Source: Solirubrobacterales bacterium
GTDB taxonomy: Bacteria; Actinomycetota; Thermoleophilia; Solirubrobacterales; 70-9
Length of the DNA stretch: 64,000 nucleotides
NCBI GenBank assembly: GCA_025936755.1
Contig: JAICSS010000014.1
Location: 1 to 64,000, forward strand
Direction: 5' to 3'
Part shown: positions 50,446 to 59,317 of the stretch, piece after piece
Numbering within the stretch: position 1 is the first letter of the stretch
How the letters are laid out: every line of letters begins with the position of its first letter
Notes under the pieces: generated by a model
The model's input: the letters and a program-made list of their open reading frames with translations, nothing else
Told to the model about the DNA's origin: nothing
The model's database searches: none
Program-made: the position numbers and the translations under genes

Positions 50446-51562
50446 TCAGCGCGCCGGACCCCTGAGCAGCGTCCGCGAGTAGGTCCCGACGCTCGAGCAG
50501 GTGAGGTAGCCGAGGAGCTCGAGCCGGGCGAGCGCTGCGGCGGCGGCGACCGCCGGCAGACCGGTTGCGGAGGCAATCGCGTCGCAGGTGCGGTTGCCTG
50601 CCTCGACCGCGGCGAGAGCGGTCCCGAGCTGAGGGTCCAGCGCCGGACCGCTGCGGTCGACAGGCCGCCGGCCGGGACCGAGCATGGCGTCGAGGACGTC
50701 CTGGGCGTCGCGGATGACGTGGGCGCCGCTGGCGATGAGGGCGTTGGGGCCGGCGGAGGCCCGGGGAGGTGACGGGGCCGGGGACGGCGCCGAGGTCGCG
50801 GCCGAGGTCGGCGGCCAGGTCCATGGTTATGAGGGATCCGGAGCGTGTGGCGGCCTCGACGACGACGGTCATGCCGGCGAGGGCGGCCATGATCCGGTTG
50901 CGGGCTGGAAACGTCCAGCGCCAGGGGGTGGCCCCGGGCGGCAGCTCGGAGATCGCCAGGCCGACTTCGCAGACGCGGCGCCAGAGGGTGCGGTGGCTGG
51001 CCGGGTAGGCGACGTCGGGGCCGCAGCCGAGGACGGCGACGGTGCGGCCGGCGTCGAGGGCGCCGCGGTGGGCGCAGCCGTCGATCCCGAAGGCGAGGCC
51101 GCTGACGACGGTCATCCCCGCGGCGGCCAGCTCACGCCCCAGCTCGCGGGCGATCTCGCGGCCGTAGGAGGTGGCGCGGCGGGCGCCGACGATCGTCACC
51201 GTTTCGAACGGCTCCAGCCCCTCGAGCAGCTCCGTATTTCCGCGGCCGACCAGCGCCCAGGGAGCATCGGCGGCGTCCCGCAGCGAGCGCGGGTAGAGGT
51301 CGCCGTGGCGGCAGCAGGCCCAGCACCCGGCCATCGACAGCTCTTCGTTCAGCCTTTCCTCGGCCAGCGCGGCATTCCGTGCCAGCAGCTGCCGCGCCGC
51401 CTTCGGGGCCGCGACCTCGACCAGCTCCTCGCTGGAGAGACGCAGCAGTTCCGGCGAGCGGGAGCCGGCCTCGCCGGTCGCGATCCGCTCGACGTATGGA
51501 CCGAGGTCCGCCAGCAGCCAGGACCGCCGCAGGCACTCGAGGCAGGCGCGCGGCTCAAGCAT
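50446..51562 (-). pseudogene. dprA: DNA processing protein DprA, with a frameshift near its C-terminus
   Basis: Loads RecA on incoming single-stranded DNA in transformation. From ATG 51562 the Rossmann core is intact through VVSGLAFGIDGCAHRGALD, PARNRIMAAL and TRSGSLITMDLAADLG. At a CCCC run (50763-50766) the frame changes after VPGPVTSP. The proper continuation (RASAGPNALIASGAHVI, then a winged-helix end finishing LLRGPAR) is one frame over and ends at 50446. The unshifted frame instead gives an Arg/Pro-rich tail to 50249. A real mutation or a sequence error can explain it. Confidence 0.82.
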
Positions 51563-53069
51563 GCTCCCGCCTCCGCATCTGCAGGGCCTGCGCCATCTGC
51601 TCCTCGCCGATCTCGGCGAGCCCCGCCAGGTCGGTGAGGGTCTGCGCCAGCCGCAGCGCCCGGTCGTGGGCGCGGCCGCTGAGACGCTGGCGGGCGTAGA
51701 GGTCGGCGAGCAGCGTCGCCGCGCTTTCGCCCAGCGGGCACGCTCGCGCCTCCGCCGGGGTCATCTCCGCGTTGCAGCGCCCGCTGCCGAGGCGCTGCTC
51801 CTGGCGCTCCCGCGCCGCGCGGACCCGCTCCCGCACCGCCGCCGAAGCCTCCCCCGGCGGACCGCCGATCTCAGCGGCGCTGGGCTGCCGCACCGCGGCG
51901 AGGATGTCGATCCGGTCGGCCAGCGCCCCGCTCAACTTGCCCTGGTAGCGCTGGACCTCGTACGGCGAGCAGGCGCAGTCGGGGTCGGTTTCGCCGCGCC
52001 CGCAGGGGCAGGGGTTGGCGGCCGCCACCAGCATGAAACGGCAGGGAAGGACGCGCTGGCCGCCGACCCGGGCGATCGCGACCTCCCCCGTCTCCAGCGG
52101 CGCCCGCAGCGCCTCCAGGGCGTCCCGCCTGAACTCGCAGAGCTCGTCGAGAAAAAGCACACCCCGATGGGCAATGGTCACCTCGCCTGCCCGCGGCGGG
52201 CTGCCGCCGCCGACGAGGCCGGCGGCGCTGACCGTGTGGTGCGGCGCCCGGAACGGCCTCCCGCCCGGGAGCGAGTCGAGCCTGCCGCAGGCGCTGGCGA
52301 TCCGCGCCACCTCCAGCGCGTCGCCCACGGCAAGCGGCGGCAGAATCGACGGCAGGCGGCTGGCGGAAAGCGACTTGCCGGCCCCCGGCGGTCCGACCAT
52401 GAGCAGGCTGTGACCCCCTGCCGCCGCCACCTCCAGCGCGTGGCGCAGGTGGGGCTGGCCGCGCAAATCGGCCAGGTCCGGCGCGCCCGGCGGAGGATCG
52501 AGCCGGAGCGGCATCGGCTCGGGCCGCGGCGGGTCCCACGCGCCCGCGACCAGCGCCGTCAGCTGCCCCAGCGCCTCGACCGGAATCACCTCGATCCCCT
52601 CCGCCAGCGCCGCCTCCGCCCCGTTCTCCGCCGGCAGCAAGATCGCCTCCGCCCCGCTCTCCCGCGCCGCCTCGGCTATCGCCAGCGCCCCCTGCACCGG
52701 TCGCAGCGAGCCGTCCAGCGCAAGCTCGCCGGCCAATGCCACCCGCACCAGCCTCTCCCACTCCAGCTCCCCCGAGGCGCTCAACAACGCCGCGGCAATC
52801 GCCAGGTCCATGCCCGGCCCCGCCTTGCGCAGGCTCGCAGGCGCCAGGTTGACGACGATCCGGCGCAGCGGGAACTCGAAGCCGCAGTTGACCAGCGCCG
52901 CCCGCACCCGCTCCCGCGCCTCGCGAACGGCGGCGTCGGGCAGGCCGACGATGGTGAAGTTCGGCAGCCCGCGGTGGACGTCGACCTCGACCCGGACCGG
53001 GCGAGCGGAGATGCCGTCGAGGGTGAAGGTGCGAGCGGTGGCGAGCACGGCAGCCACGCTAGGAGGCAT
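51555..53069 (-). CDS. comM: YifB/ComM-type Mg-chelatase-like AAA+ helicase
   Basis: Promotes branch migration during natural transformation in ComM-type proteins. The ATG at 53069 (MPPSVAAVLATARTF) is preferred over an upstream TTG. The N-terminal Lon-protease-like fold (residues 1-165) is followed by the AAA+ core with Walker A GPPGAGKSLSASRL and Walker B HRGVLFLDELCEF. A zinc-like segment (NPCPCGRGETDPDCACS) comes next, then a C-terminal helical domain. It overlaps dprA by 8 bp, as is common for yifB-dprA. Confidence 0.92.
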   Translation of the reverse strand: MPPSVAAVLATARTFTLDGISARPVRVEVDVHRGLPNFTIVGLPDAAVREARERVRAALVNCGFEFPLRRIVVNLAPASLRKAGPGMDLAIAAALLSASGELEWERLVRVALAGELALDGSLRPVQGALAIAEAARESGAEAILLPAENGAEAALAEGIEVIPVEALGQLTALVAGAWDPPRPEPMPLRLDPPPGAPDLADLRGQPHLRHALEVAAAGGHSLLMVGPPGAGKSLSASRLPSILPPLAVGDALEVARIASACGRLDSLPGGRPFRAPHHTVSAAGLVGGGSPPRAGEVTIAHRGVLFLDELCEFRRDALEALRAPLETGEVAIARVGGQRVLPCRFMLVAAANPCPCGRGETDPDCACSPYEVQRYQGKLSGALADRIDILAAVRQPSAAEIGGPPGEASAAVRERVRAARERQEQRLGSGRCNAEMTPAEARACPLGESAATLLADLYARQRLSGRAHDRALRLAQTLTDLAGLAEIGEEQMAQALQMRRREHA

Positions 53070-53151
53070 CGATTCACGCGTGGTGCGCAAAAAGCAAAAT
53101 GTTCGTGTCGGAGGTGGGGAGAGTTCGTCACCCCCGGGCCCTTATCCCTCC

Positions 53152-53529
53152 ATGACCGACCGCCGCCGCCGCACCGGCGAGATCGCCGAGGACCTCGTCG
53201 CCCGCCGCCTCGCCGCCCGCGGCTGGGAGATCGTCGAGCGCAACGCCCGCACCCGCTATGGCGAGCTCGACGTCGTCGCCCGCGACGGCTCCACCCTGGT
53301 CTTCGTCGAGGTGAAGAGCGCACGCGAGGGGACCTCTTTCGGCCCCGAGAAGCCGATCCTCGCGATCGACGCCCGCAAGCAGCGCCGCGTCCGCCGCCTC
53401 GCCACCGCCTGGATGTCCGAACGGCCCGGCCAGGCGCCCTATGCCGAGATCCGCTTCGACGCCGTCGGCGTCACCCTCGACCGCCACGGCCGCGCCGTCG
53501 ACGTCGACTACGTCAAGGGTGCGTTCTAA
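53152..53529 (+). CDS. yraN: YraN/UPF0102 family nuclease-like protein
   Basis: A 125-residue protein with the PD-(D/E)XK-like pattern of the family: TGEIAEDLVARRLAARGWEI, then RYGELDVVARDG and LVFVEVKSA (E-x-K). In many bacteria it lies in line with rnhB, yifB and dprA. Here it is on the opposite strand and divergent from comM. Confidence 0.9.
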   Translation: MTDRRRRTGEIAEDLVARRLAARGWEIVERNARTRYGELDVVARDGSTLVFVEVKSAREGTSFGPEKPILAIDARKQRRVRRLATAWMSERPGQAPYAEIRFDAVGVTLDRHGRAVDVDYVKGAF

Positions 53530-53613
53530 CGCCGTCCTGATCGAGCAGATCAAGGACGCAGGAAGCGTGGCGTGCTCTGCACGCGAGCGACCGAGGACGC
53601 CGATATGCGCCGG

Positions 53614-54327
53614 TCAGGACAGCTCTAGCTGGGAGTAGGCAACCGACTGGAACGACCGCCGGTGCAGCGGCGAGATCCCGATTTCCTCGATCGCCTGGCG
53701 GTGCTCCGGGGTCGAGTAGCCGACGTGTTCCTCGAAGCCCCAGCCCGGGTGCCTCGGCGCGACCGCTCGCATGTAGCGGTCGCGGGTCACCTTTGCGACG
53801 ACCGAGGCGGCGGCGATCGCGGCGCTCGTCGCGTCCCCCTTGACCACTCGCCGGTGCGGCACCGCGCAGCGCGGCAACCGGAAGCCGTCGACGAGGCAGA
53901 TCGCCTCCTCGCCCGGCGCCAGCCGCTCCAGCGCCAGCGAGAGCGCTTCGATGTTGGTCACGTGCAGGCCGCGGCGGTCGATCCCCGCGGCGGAGCGAAC
54001 CACGACGCTGACCCGCTCGGCCGCCCGCAGCACGCACGGGAACATCTCCAGCCGCCGCTGCTCGGTCATCTGCTTGGAGTCGTGCAGGCCGCTGAGGGCG
54101 CGGCGGTCCGAGTGCGAGAGGCGCTCGTAGTCGATCAGGACCGCGGCGGCGACCAGCGGCCCTGCCAGGCACCCGCGCCCGGCCTCGTCGGTGCCGGCGA
54201 CGAAACGGCTCTGCAACCCGCGGTCGAAGGCGAACAGGCGGCGGCTGCGGGCGAGCCGGCGCCGGTGGGTCTTCGGCTGCGAGCCCTTAGAGCCCGCCGA
54301 TGCGGTTCGGGGGCCAGTAGGTGGCAA
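53614..54327 (-). CDS. rnhB: ribonuclease HII
   Basis: Removes ribonucleotides from DNA. The catalytic block AGTDEAGRGCLAGPLVAAAV carries the first two acids; VDGFRLP and VVKGDATSAAIAAASVVAKVTRD complete the site. The start is uncertain: TTG 54327 has GGAG six nucleotides ahead but overlaps lepB by 41 bp. TTG 54216 would leave off the FAFDRGL segment just before the core that looks conserved. Length is about 237 residues with the first choice. Confidence 0.9.
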   Translation of the reverse strand: MPPTGPRTASAGSKGSQPKTHRRRLARSRRLFAFDRGLQSRFVAGTDEAGRGCLAGPLVAAAVLIDYERLSHSDRRALSGLHDSKQMTEQRRLEMFPCVLRAAERVSVVVRSAAGIDRRGLHVTNIEALSLALERLAPGEEAICLVDGFRLPRCAVPHRRVVKGDATSAAIAAASVVAKVTRDRYMRAVAPRHPGWGFEEHVGYSTPEHRQAIEEIGISPLHRRSFQSVAYSQLELS

Positions 54328-54838
54328 AGGCCTCTCCGATGATCCAGGCTCGGGGGATCGGGCCCCATTCGCGGCTGTCGTCGCTGGCCCCACGGTTGTC
54401 CCCCATCATGAAGTAGTGACCGGGTGGAACCGTGATCGCTTTCGGCAAATTGCAGGAAAGGCAGGGGTTGATGTAGGGCTCGTCGCTGACCATCTTGCCG
54501 TTGACGACGGGATGCCCTTCCCTGACCGAGATCTTGTCGCCGGGGCCGGCGACGATCCGCTTGATGAAGTTGTCGCTCGCCTCCTTTTCGGTCGCGGTCG
54601 GGCAGGGTTCGGTCTGGTTGCGGTTGACGCCGCACTGTTCGCCCGGCCCGCCTTCGGCGCCCTCGGGCGGATGGAAGACGACGATGTCGCCGATCTTCGG
54701 GTCCTTGAAGTGGTAGAGGAAGCGGTTGACCAGCACCCGCTGGCCGACGTCCAGGGTCGGTTCCATCGAGCCCGAGGGGATCTGGTAGGGCTTCACGATC
54801 CAGGCCTGGATCGCCAGCGCCAGCCCGAGCGCGAGCAC
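54287..54838 (-). CDS. lepB: signal peptidase I
   Basis: Cleaves signal peptides outside the membrane. The Ser nucleophile is in PYQIPSGSMEPTL and the Lys base in NFIKRIVAGPGD; YFMMGDNRGASDDSREWG is box E. The only standard start is GTG 54838, which leaves a short 13-residue membrane helix. Upstream codons in the same frame (LIELVVIIV) would complete a normal helix, so an unusual start such as CTG a few codons earlier is possible. It follows rplS. Confidence 0.9.
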   Translation of the reverse strand: MLALGLALAIQAWIVKPYQIPSGSMEPTLDVGQRVLVNRFLYHFKDPKIGDIVVFHPPEGAEGGPGEQCGVNRNQTEPCPTATEKEASDNFIKRIVAGPGDKISVREGHPVVNGKMVSDEPYINPCLSCNLPKAITVPPGHYFMMGDNRGASDDSREWGPIPRAWIIGEAFATYWPPNRIGGL

Positions 54839-54900
54839 GATGATGACGACCAGCTCGATCAGGCCGCCAGCTTTGGATTCCGGCTTCGGGATCCTGGGGG

Positions 54901-55632
54901 TCAGGCTGCCGAGTCCTCGTCGGAGTCGCCGTCCTCCGACGGCGCCTCGTCCTCGGCGTCCTCAGGCGCTGCAGTGTCCTCGGTCTCCCCCGCCTCGGGC
55001 GCTTCCGCGTCCGTCTCCGCCGCCGTCTCAGCCTCCGCTGCCGGCTCGGCCTCGTGCTGGGCCTCGCCCTCCGGCTGCGGCTCGGCACCTTCGTTCTGTC
55101 CCTCGCTGCCGGTGTCGGTCTCCGGCGCCGTCTCGGCCTCAGCCTCCGGTGCCTCCTCGGCTGGCGCCTCAGCCGCCTGCGCGGTCTCGACCGGGACGAC
55201 CTCCTCCTGGCTGACGCCGTCGGCGTCGACCGCGGTGGACTCGCCATCGGCCGCGCCGGCGACCGCGACGACGTCGTCGTCGATCCCCCAGCGCCGCTCG
55301 GCGACGCGCGCGGCCTTGCCGATGCGGCCGCGCAGGTAGTAGAGCTTCGCCCGGCGCACGTCGCCGCGCGCCGCCACCTCGAGCTTCTCGATCTTCGGCG
55401 AGTGCAGCGGGAACGTCCGCTCGACGCCGACGCCGAAGGACTGCTTGCGCACCGTGAAGGTCTCGCGCACGCCCGAGCCCTGGCGCTTGAGGACGACGCC
55501 CTCGAAGACCTGGGTCCGCTTGCGGTTGCCCTCGATCACCTGGAAGTGGACGCGGACACGGTCACCAGGGTCGAATTTGGGCAGGCCCTTCTTCAGCTGG
55601 GCGCGCTCGATGCTGTCGATTACGGAGCTCAT
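54901..55632 (-). CDS. rplS: 50S ribosomal protein L19 with long acidic C-terminal extension
   Basis: The first 115 or so residues are normal L19 ([20 protein letters not shown] and [22 protein letters not shown]). About 125 further residues, made almost wholly of Ala, Glu, Asp, Pro and Thr, follow, giving 243 in all. The tail should be disordered and strongly negative, unlike any ribosomal RNA-binding segment. The ATG at 55632 is preferred over a longer frame. Confidence 0.92.
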   Translation of the reverse strand: MSSVIDSIERAQLKKGLPKFDPGDRVRVHFQVIEGNRKRTQVFEGVVLKRQGSGVRETFTVRKQSFGVGVERTFPLHSPKIEKLEVAARGDVRRAKLYYLRGRIGKAARVAERRWGIDDDVVAVAGAADGESTAVDADGVSQEEVVPVETAQAAEAPAEEAPEAEAETAPETDTGSEGQNEGAEPQPEGEAQHEAEPAAEAETAAETDAEAPEAGETEDTAAPEDAEDEAPSEDGDSDEDSAA

Positions 55633-55663
55633 GTGATGTGTGTTGCTGAGGATTTGCTGCGAG

Positions 55664-55700
55664 AAAAAACCGCCGGGACCCAAGGGTGGGAACCGCGCGG
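55664..55700 (-). terminator. possible attenuator or terminator between trmD and rplS
   Basis: On the minus strand a six-T run follows a GC-rich stretch that can pair weakly (CCGC/GCGG outside, ACCC/GGGT inside). A second inverted repeat (CGCGGAAT/ATTCCGCG, 55702-55724) overlaps the trmD stop. Together they may tune rplS expression. Confidence 0.35.
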
Positions 55701-55714
55701 TCGCGGAATGGTAG

Positions 55715-56392
55715 CTATTCCGCGTCCTTTTCGAACTGCTCGGCTCGCAACCTGCTCTGTTCCAGCCTCCACTCCCGCACCTTTCCGTGGTCGCCGGAGA
55801 GCAGGATCTCGGGGACCTCCCAGCCGCGGTAGCTCGGCGGGCGGGTGAAGTGGGGGTACTCGGGCATGCCCTCGAGGGCGTGGCTGAAGGACTCCTCGAC
55901 GGCCGAGTCCTCGTGGCCGAGGGCGCCGGGGAGCTTGCGCATGAGGACGTCGGCGACGACCATCGCCGGCAGCTCGCCGCCCGCCAACACGTAGCGGCCG
56001 ATCGAGAGCTCCTCGTCGGCGAGGTGGCGGTGGACGCGGTCGTCGAAACCCTCGTAGCGGCCGCAGAGGAGGGCGACGTGGGGCTCGGCGGCCAGCTCGT
56101 CGGCGATCGGGTCGTCGAGCAGCGGCCCGGTCGGCGAGAGGAGGACGATCCGCGGCCGCGGTCCCTCGCCGTAGGCGGCCCGAAGGGCCGCGTCGACGAC
56201 GTCGACCCGCAGCACCATCCCGGCGCCGCCGCCGTAGGGCGAGTCGTCGACCTGGCCCGCCGTCAGCGGCGTGGTGTCGCGGTAGTCGAAGAGGTTGAGC
56301 TCGTTGCCTTCGCGGATCGCGTTCTGAACCGAGCGCTGGCCCTGGAACCAGTCGAAGGCCTCGGGAAAGAGGGTGAAGACGTCGAGCTTCAA
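55715..56392 (-). CDS. trmD: tRNA (guanine-37-N1)-methyltransferase
   Basis: Methylates G37 of tRNAs and so prevents frameshifting. The 225-residue SPOUT protein has [14 protein letters not shown] at the start, [28 protein letters not shown] and [15 protein letters not shown]. The start is TTG 56392, overlapping the khpA stop. rimM, which usually precedes trmD, is missing. Confidence 0.96.
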   Translation of the reverse strand: MKLDVFTLFPEAFDWFQGQRSVQNAIREGNELNLFDYRDTTPLTAGQVDDSPYGGGAGMVLRVDVVDAALRAAYGEGPRPRIVLLSPTGPLLDDPIADELAAEPHVALLCGRYEGFDDRVHRHLADEELSIGRYVLAGGELPAMVVADVLMRKLPGALGHEDSAVEESFSHALEGMPEYPHFTRPPSYRGWEVPEILLSGDHGKVREWRLEQSRLRAEQFEKDAE

Positions 56393-56619
56393 TCCAGGAT
56401 GTCGACGATGACGCGGCGGTCGATCCGCACCGCGGCCGCCTTGGCGATCGTCCGGATCGCGTTGGCGATCCGCCCGCCCTTGCCGATCACCCGGCCGAGG
56501 TCGCCCTCGGCGACGCTGATCTCGTAGACGAGGTCGCCGTCCTCCTCCAGCTCCTCGACCGTGACCGCCTCCGGGTCCTCGACGAGGGCCTTGACGAGAA
56601 ACTCGAGCAGCTCGGTCAT
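56389..56619 (-). CDS. khpA: KH-domain RNA-binding protein KhpA
   Basis: A 76-residue single KH domain: MTELLEFLVKALVEDPEAV, then GRVIGKGGRIANAIRTIAKA with the G-K-G-G RNA-binding loop. It sits between rpsP and trmD as in many Gram-positive genomes. Confidence 0.94.
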   Translation of the reverse strand: MTELLEFLVKALVEDPEAVTVEELEEDGDLVYEISVAEGDLGRVIGKGGRIANAIRTIAKAAAVRIDRRVIVDILD

Positions 56620-56632
56620 CGGCCGGATCCGG

Positions 56633-56887
56633 CTAGCTGCCGGTGGCTTTGATGCCCTTGGTCCGCAGCAGGGTCGCCACCGTCTCCGACGGCTGGGCGC
56701 CGTGCTCGAGCCAGTGCTTCGCGCGCTCCTCGTCAATGTTGATCGTCGAGGGCTCGGTCTGCGGGTTGTACTGGCCGATCGTCTCGATCGTCCGCCCGTC
56801 GCGCGGAGAGCGTTTGTCGGCGACGACGATGCGCCAGATCGGGTTCTTCTTCGAACCCACGCGTCTAAGTCTGATTCGGACTGCCAT
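56633..56887 (-). CDS. rpsP: 30S ribosomal protein S16
   Basis: An 84-residue protein starting [20 protein letters not shown], with [19 protein letters not shown] further on; both are family hallmarks. Confidence 0.97.
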   Translation of the reverse strand: MAVRIRLRRVGSKKNPIWRIVVADKRSPRDGRTIETIGQYNPQTEPSTINIDEERAKHWLEHGAQPSETVATLLRTKGIKATGS

Positions 56888-56900
56888 AGGGTCGGGCAGA

Positions 56901-58274
<1,374 letters not shown>

Positions 58275-58294
58275 GTCCGAGCAGCTTAGAGGGG

Positions 58295-59296
58295 CTACTC
58301 GGCCAGCAGCGCGTTCGCGTAGTCGCTCGGGTCGAAGGGCCGCAGGTCCTCGAGCGTCTCCCCGACGCCGATCAGCTTCACCGGGATGCCGAGGTCGGAG
58401 GCGATCGCGAGGGCGATGCCGCCGCGGGCGGTGCCGTCGAGCTTGGTGAGGACGACGCCGTCGACCTCGACCGCCTCGGAGAAGACCTTGGCCTGGCGGA
58501 GGCCGTTCTGGCCGGTGGTGGCGTCGATCGAGATCAGGGTCTCGTGCGGGGCCTCTGGGATCTGCTTCTGGATCACCCGCCGCACCTTCGCCAGCTCCTC
58601 CATCAGGTTGCTCTGGGTGTGGAGGCGGCCGGCGGTGTCGACGATGACGACGTCGGCGCCGCGGGCGCGGGCGGCGTTGATCGCGTCGTAGGCGACGGCG
58701 CCGGGGTCGGCCCCCTCTTCGCCGCGGACCAGCTCGGCGCCGGCGCGCTCGGCCCAGGTTTCGAGCTGCTCGGCGGCGGCGGCGCGGTAGGTGTCGGCGG
58801 CGGCCATGACCACGCTCAGGCCCATCTCCCGGCTCAAATGCCAGGCGATCTTGCCGATCGTCGTCGTCTTGCCGGTGCCGTTGACCCCGACCATCATCAG
58901 AATCGCCGGCTCGGCGCTGAGGTCGATCGGGGCCCTCGCGGTGCCCGCGACCTCGGCGAGGATCTCGATCAGGCGGTCGCGAACGGCGACCCCGTCGGCC
59001 GGGACCGCGCCGGACTCGACCTCGTGCTCCAAGCGCTCGACCACGGCGGCCGTCGTCGGCGCCCCGACGTCGGCGAGGATCAGCGCCTCCTCCAGCAGCT
59101 CCCAGGTCTCGCCGTCGATCCGGTCGAAGAGGCTGGAGGAGATCTCCTCGGTCAGCGCCTGGCGGCTTTTCGAGAGGCTCTCGCGCAGCCGCTTGAAGAC
59201 CCCTCTCCTCTCCTCAGGCGCCTCCGCCTCGGCGGTGGCCACCGCGCTCGGGCTGCGCGACCCGAGGTCGACGATCTCCTGCCAGCTCGTAGCCAT
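58295..59296 (-). CDS. ftsY: signal recognition particle receptor FtsY
   Basis: A 333-residue NG-domain GTPase with a short N-terminal extension. GVNGTGKTTTIGKIAWHL, IVDTAGRLHTQSNLMEEL and TKLDGTARGGIALAI are the GTPase motifs. There is no long acidic A-domain. Confidence 0.96.
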   Translation of the reverse strand: MATSWQEIVDLGSRSPSAVATAEAEAPEERRGVFKRLRESLSKSRQALTEEISSSLFDRIDGETWELLEEALILADVGAPTTAAVVERLEHEVESGAVPADGVAVRDRLIEILAEVAGTARAPIDLSAEPAILMMVGVNGTGKTTTIGKIAWHLSREMGLSVVMAAADTYRAAAAEQLETWAERAGAELVRGEEGADPGAVAYDAINAARARGADVVIVDTAGRLHTQSNLMEELAKVRRVIQKQIPEAPHETLISIDATTGQNGLRQAKVFSEAVEVDGVVLTKLDGTARGGIALAIASDLGIPVKLIGVGETLEDLRPFDPSDYANALLAE

Positions 59297-59317
59297 GGCG
59301 AGGAAAGGTAGCGAGCG

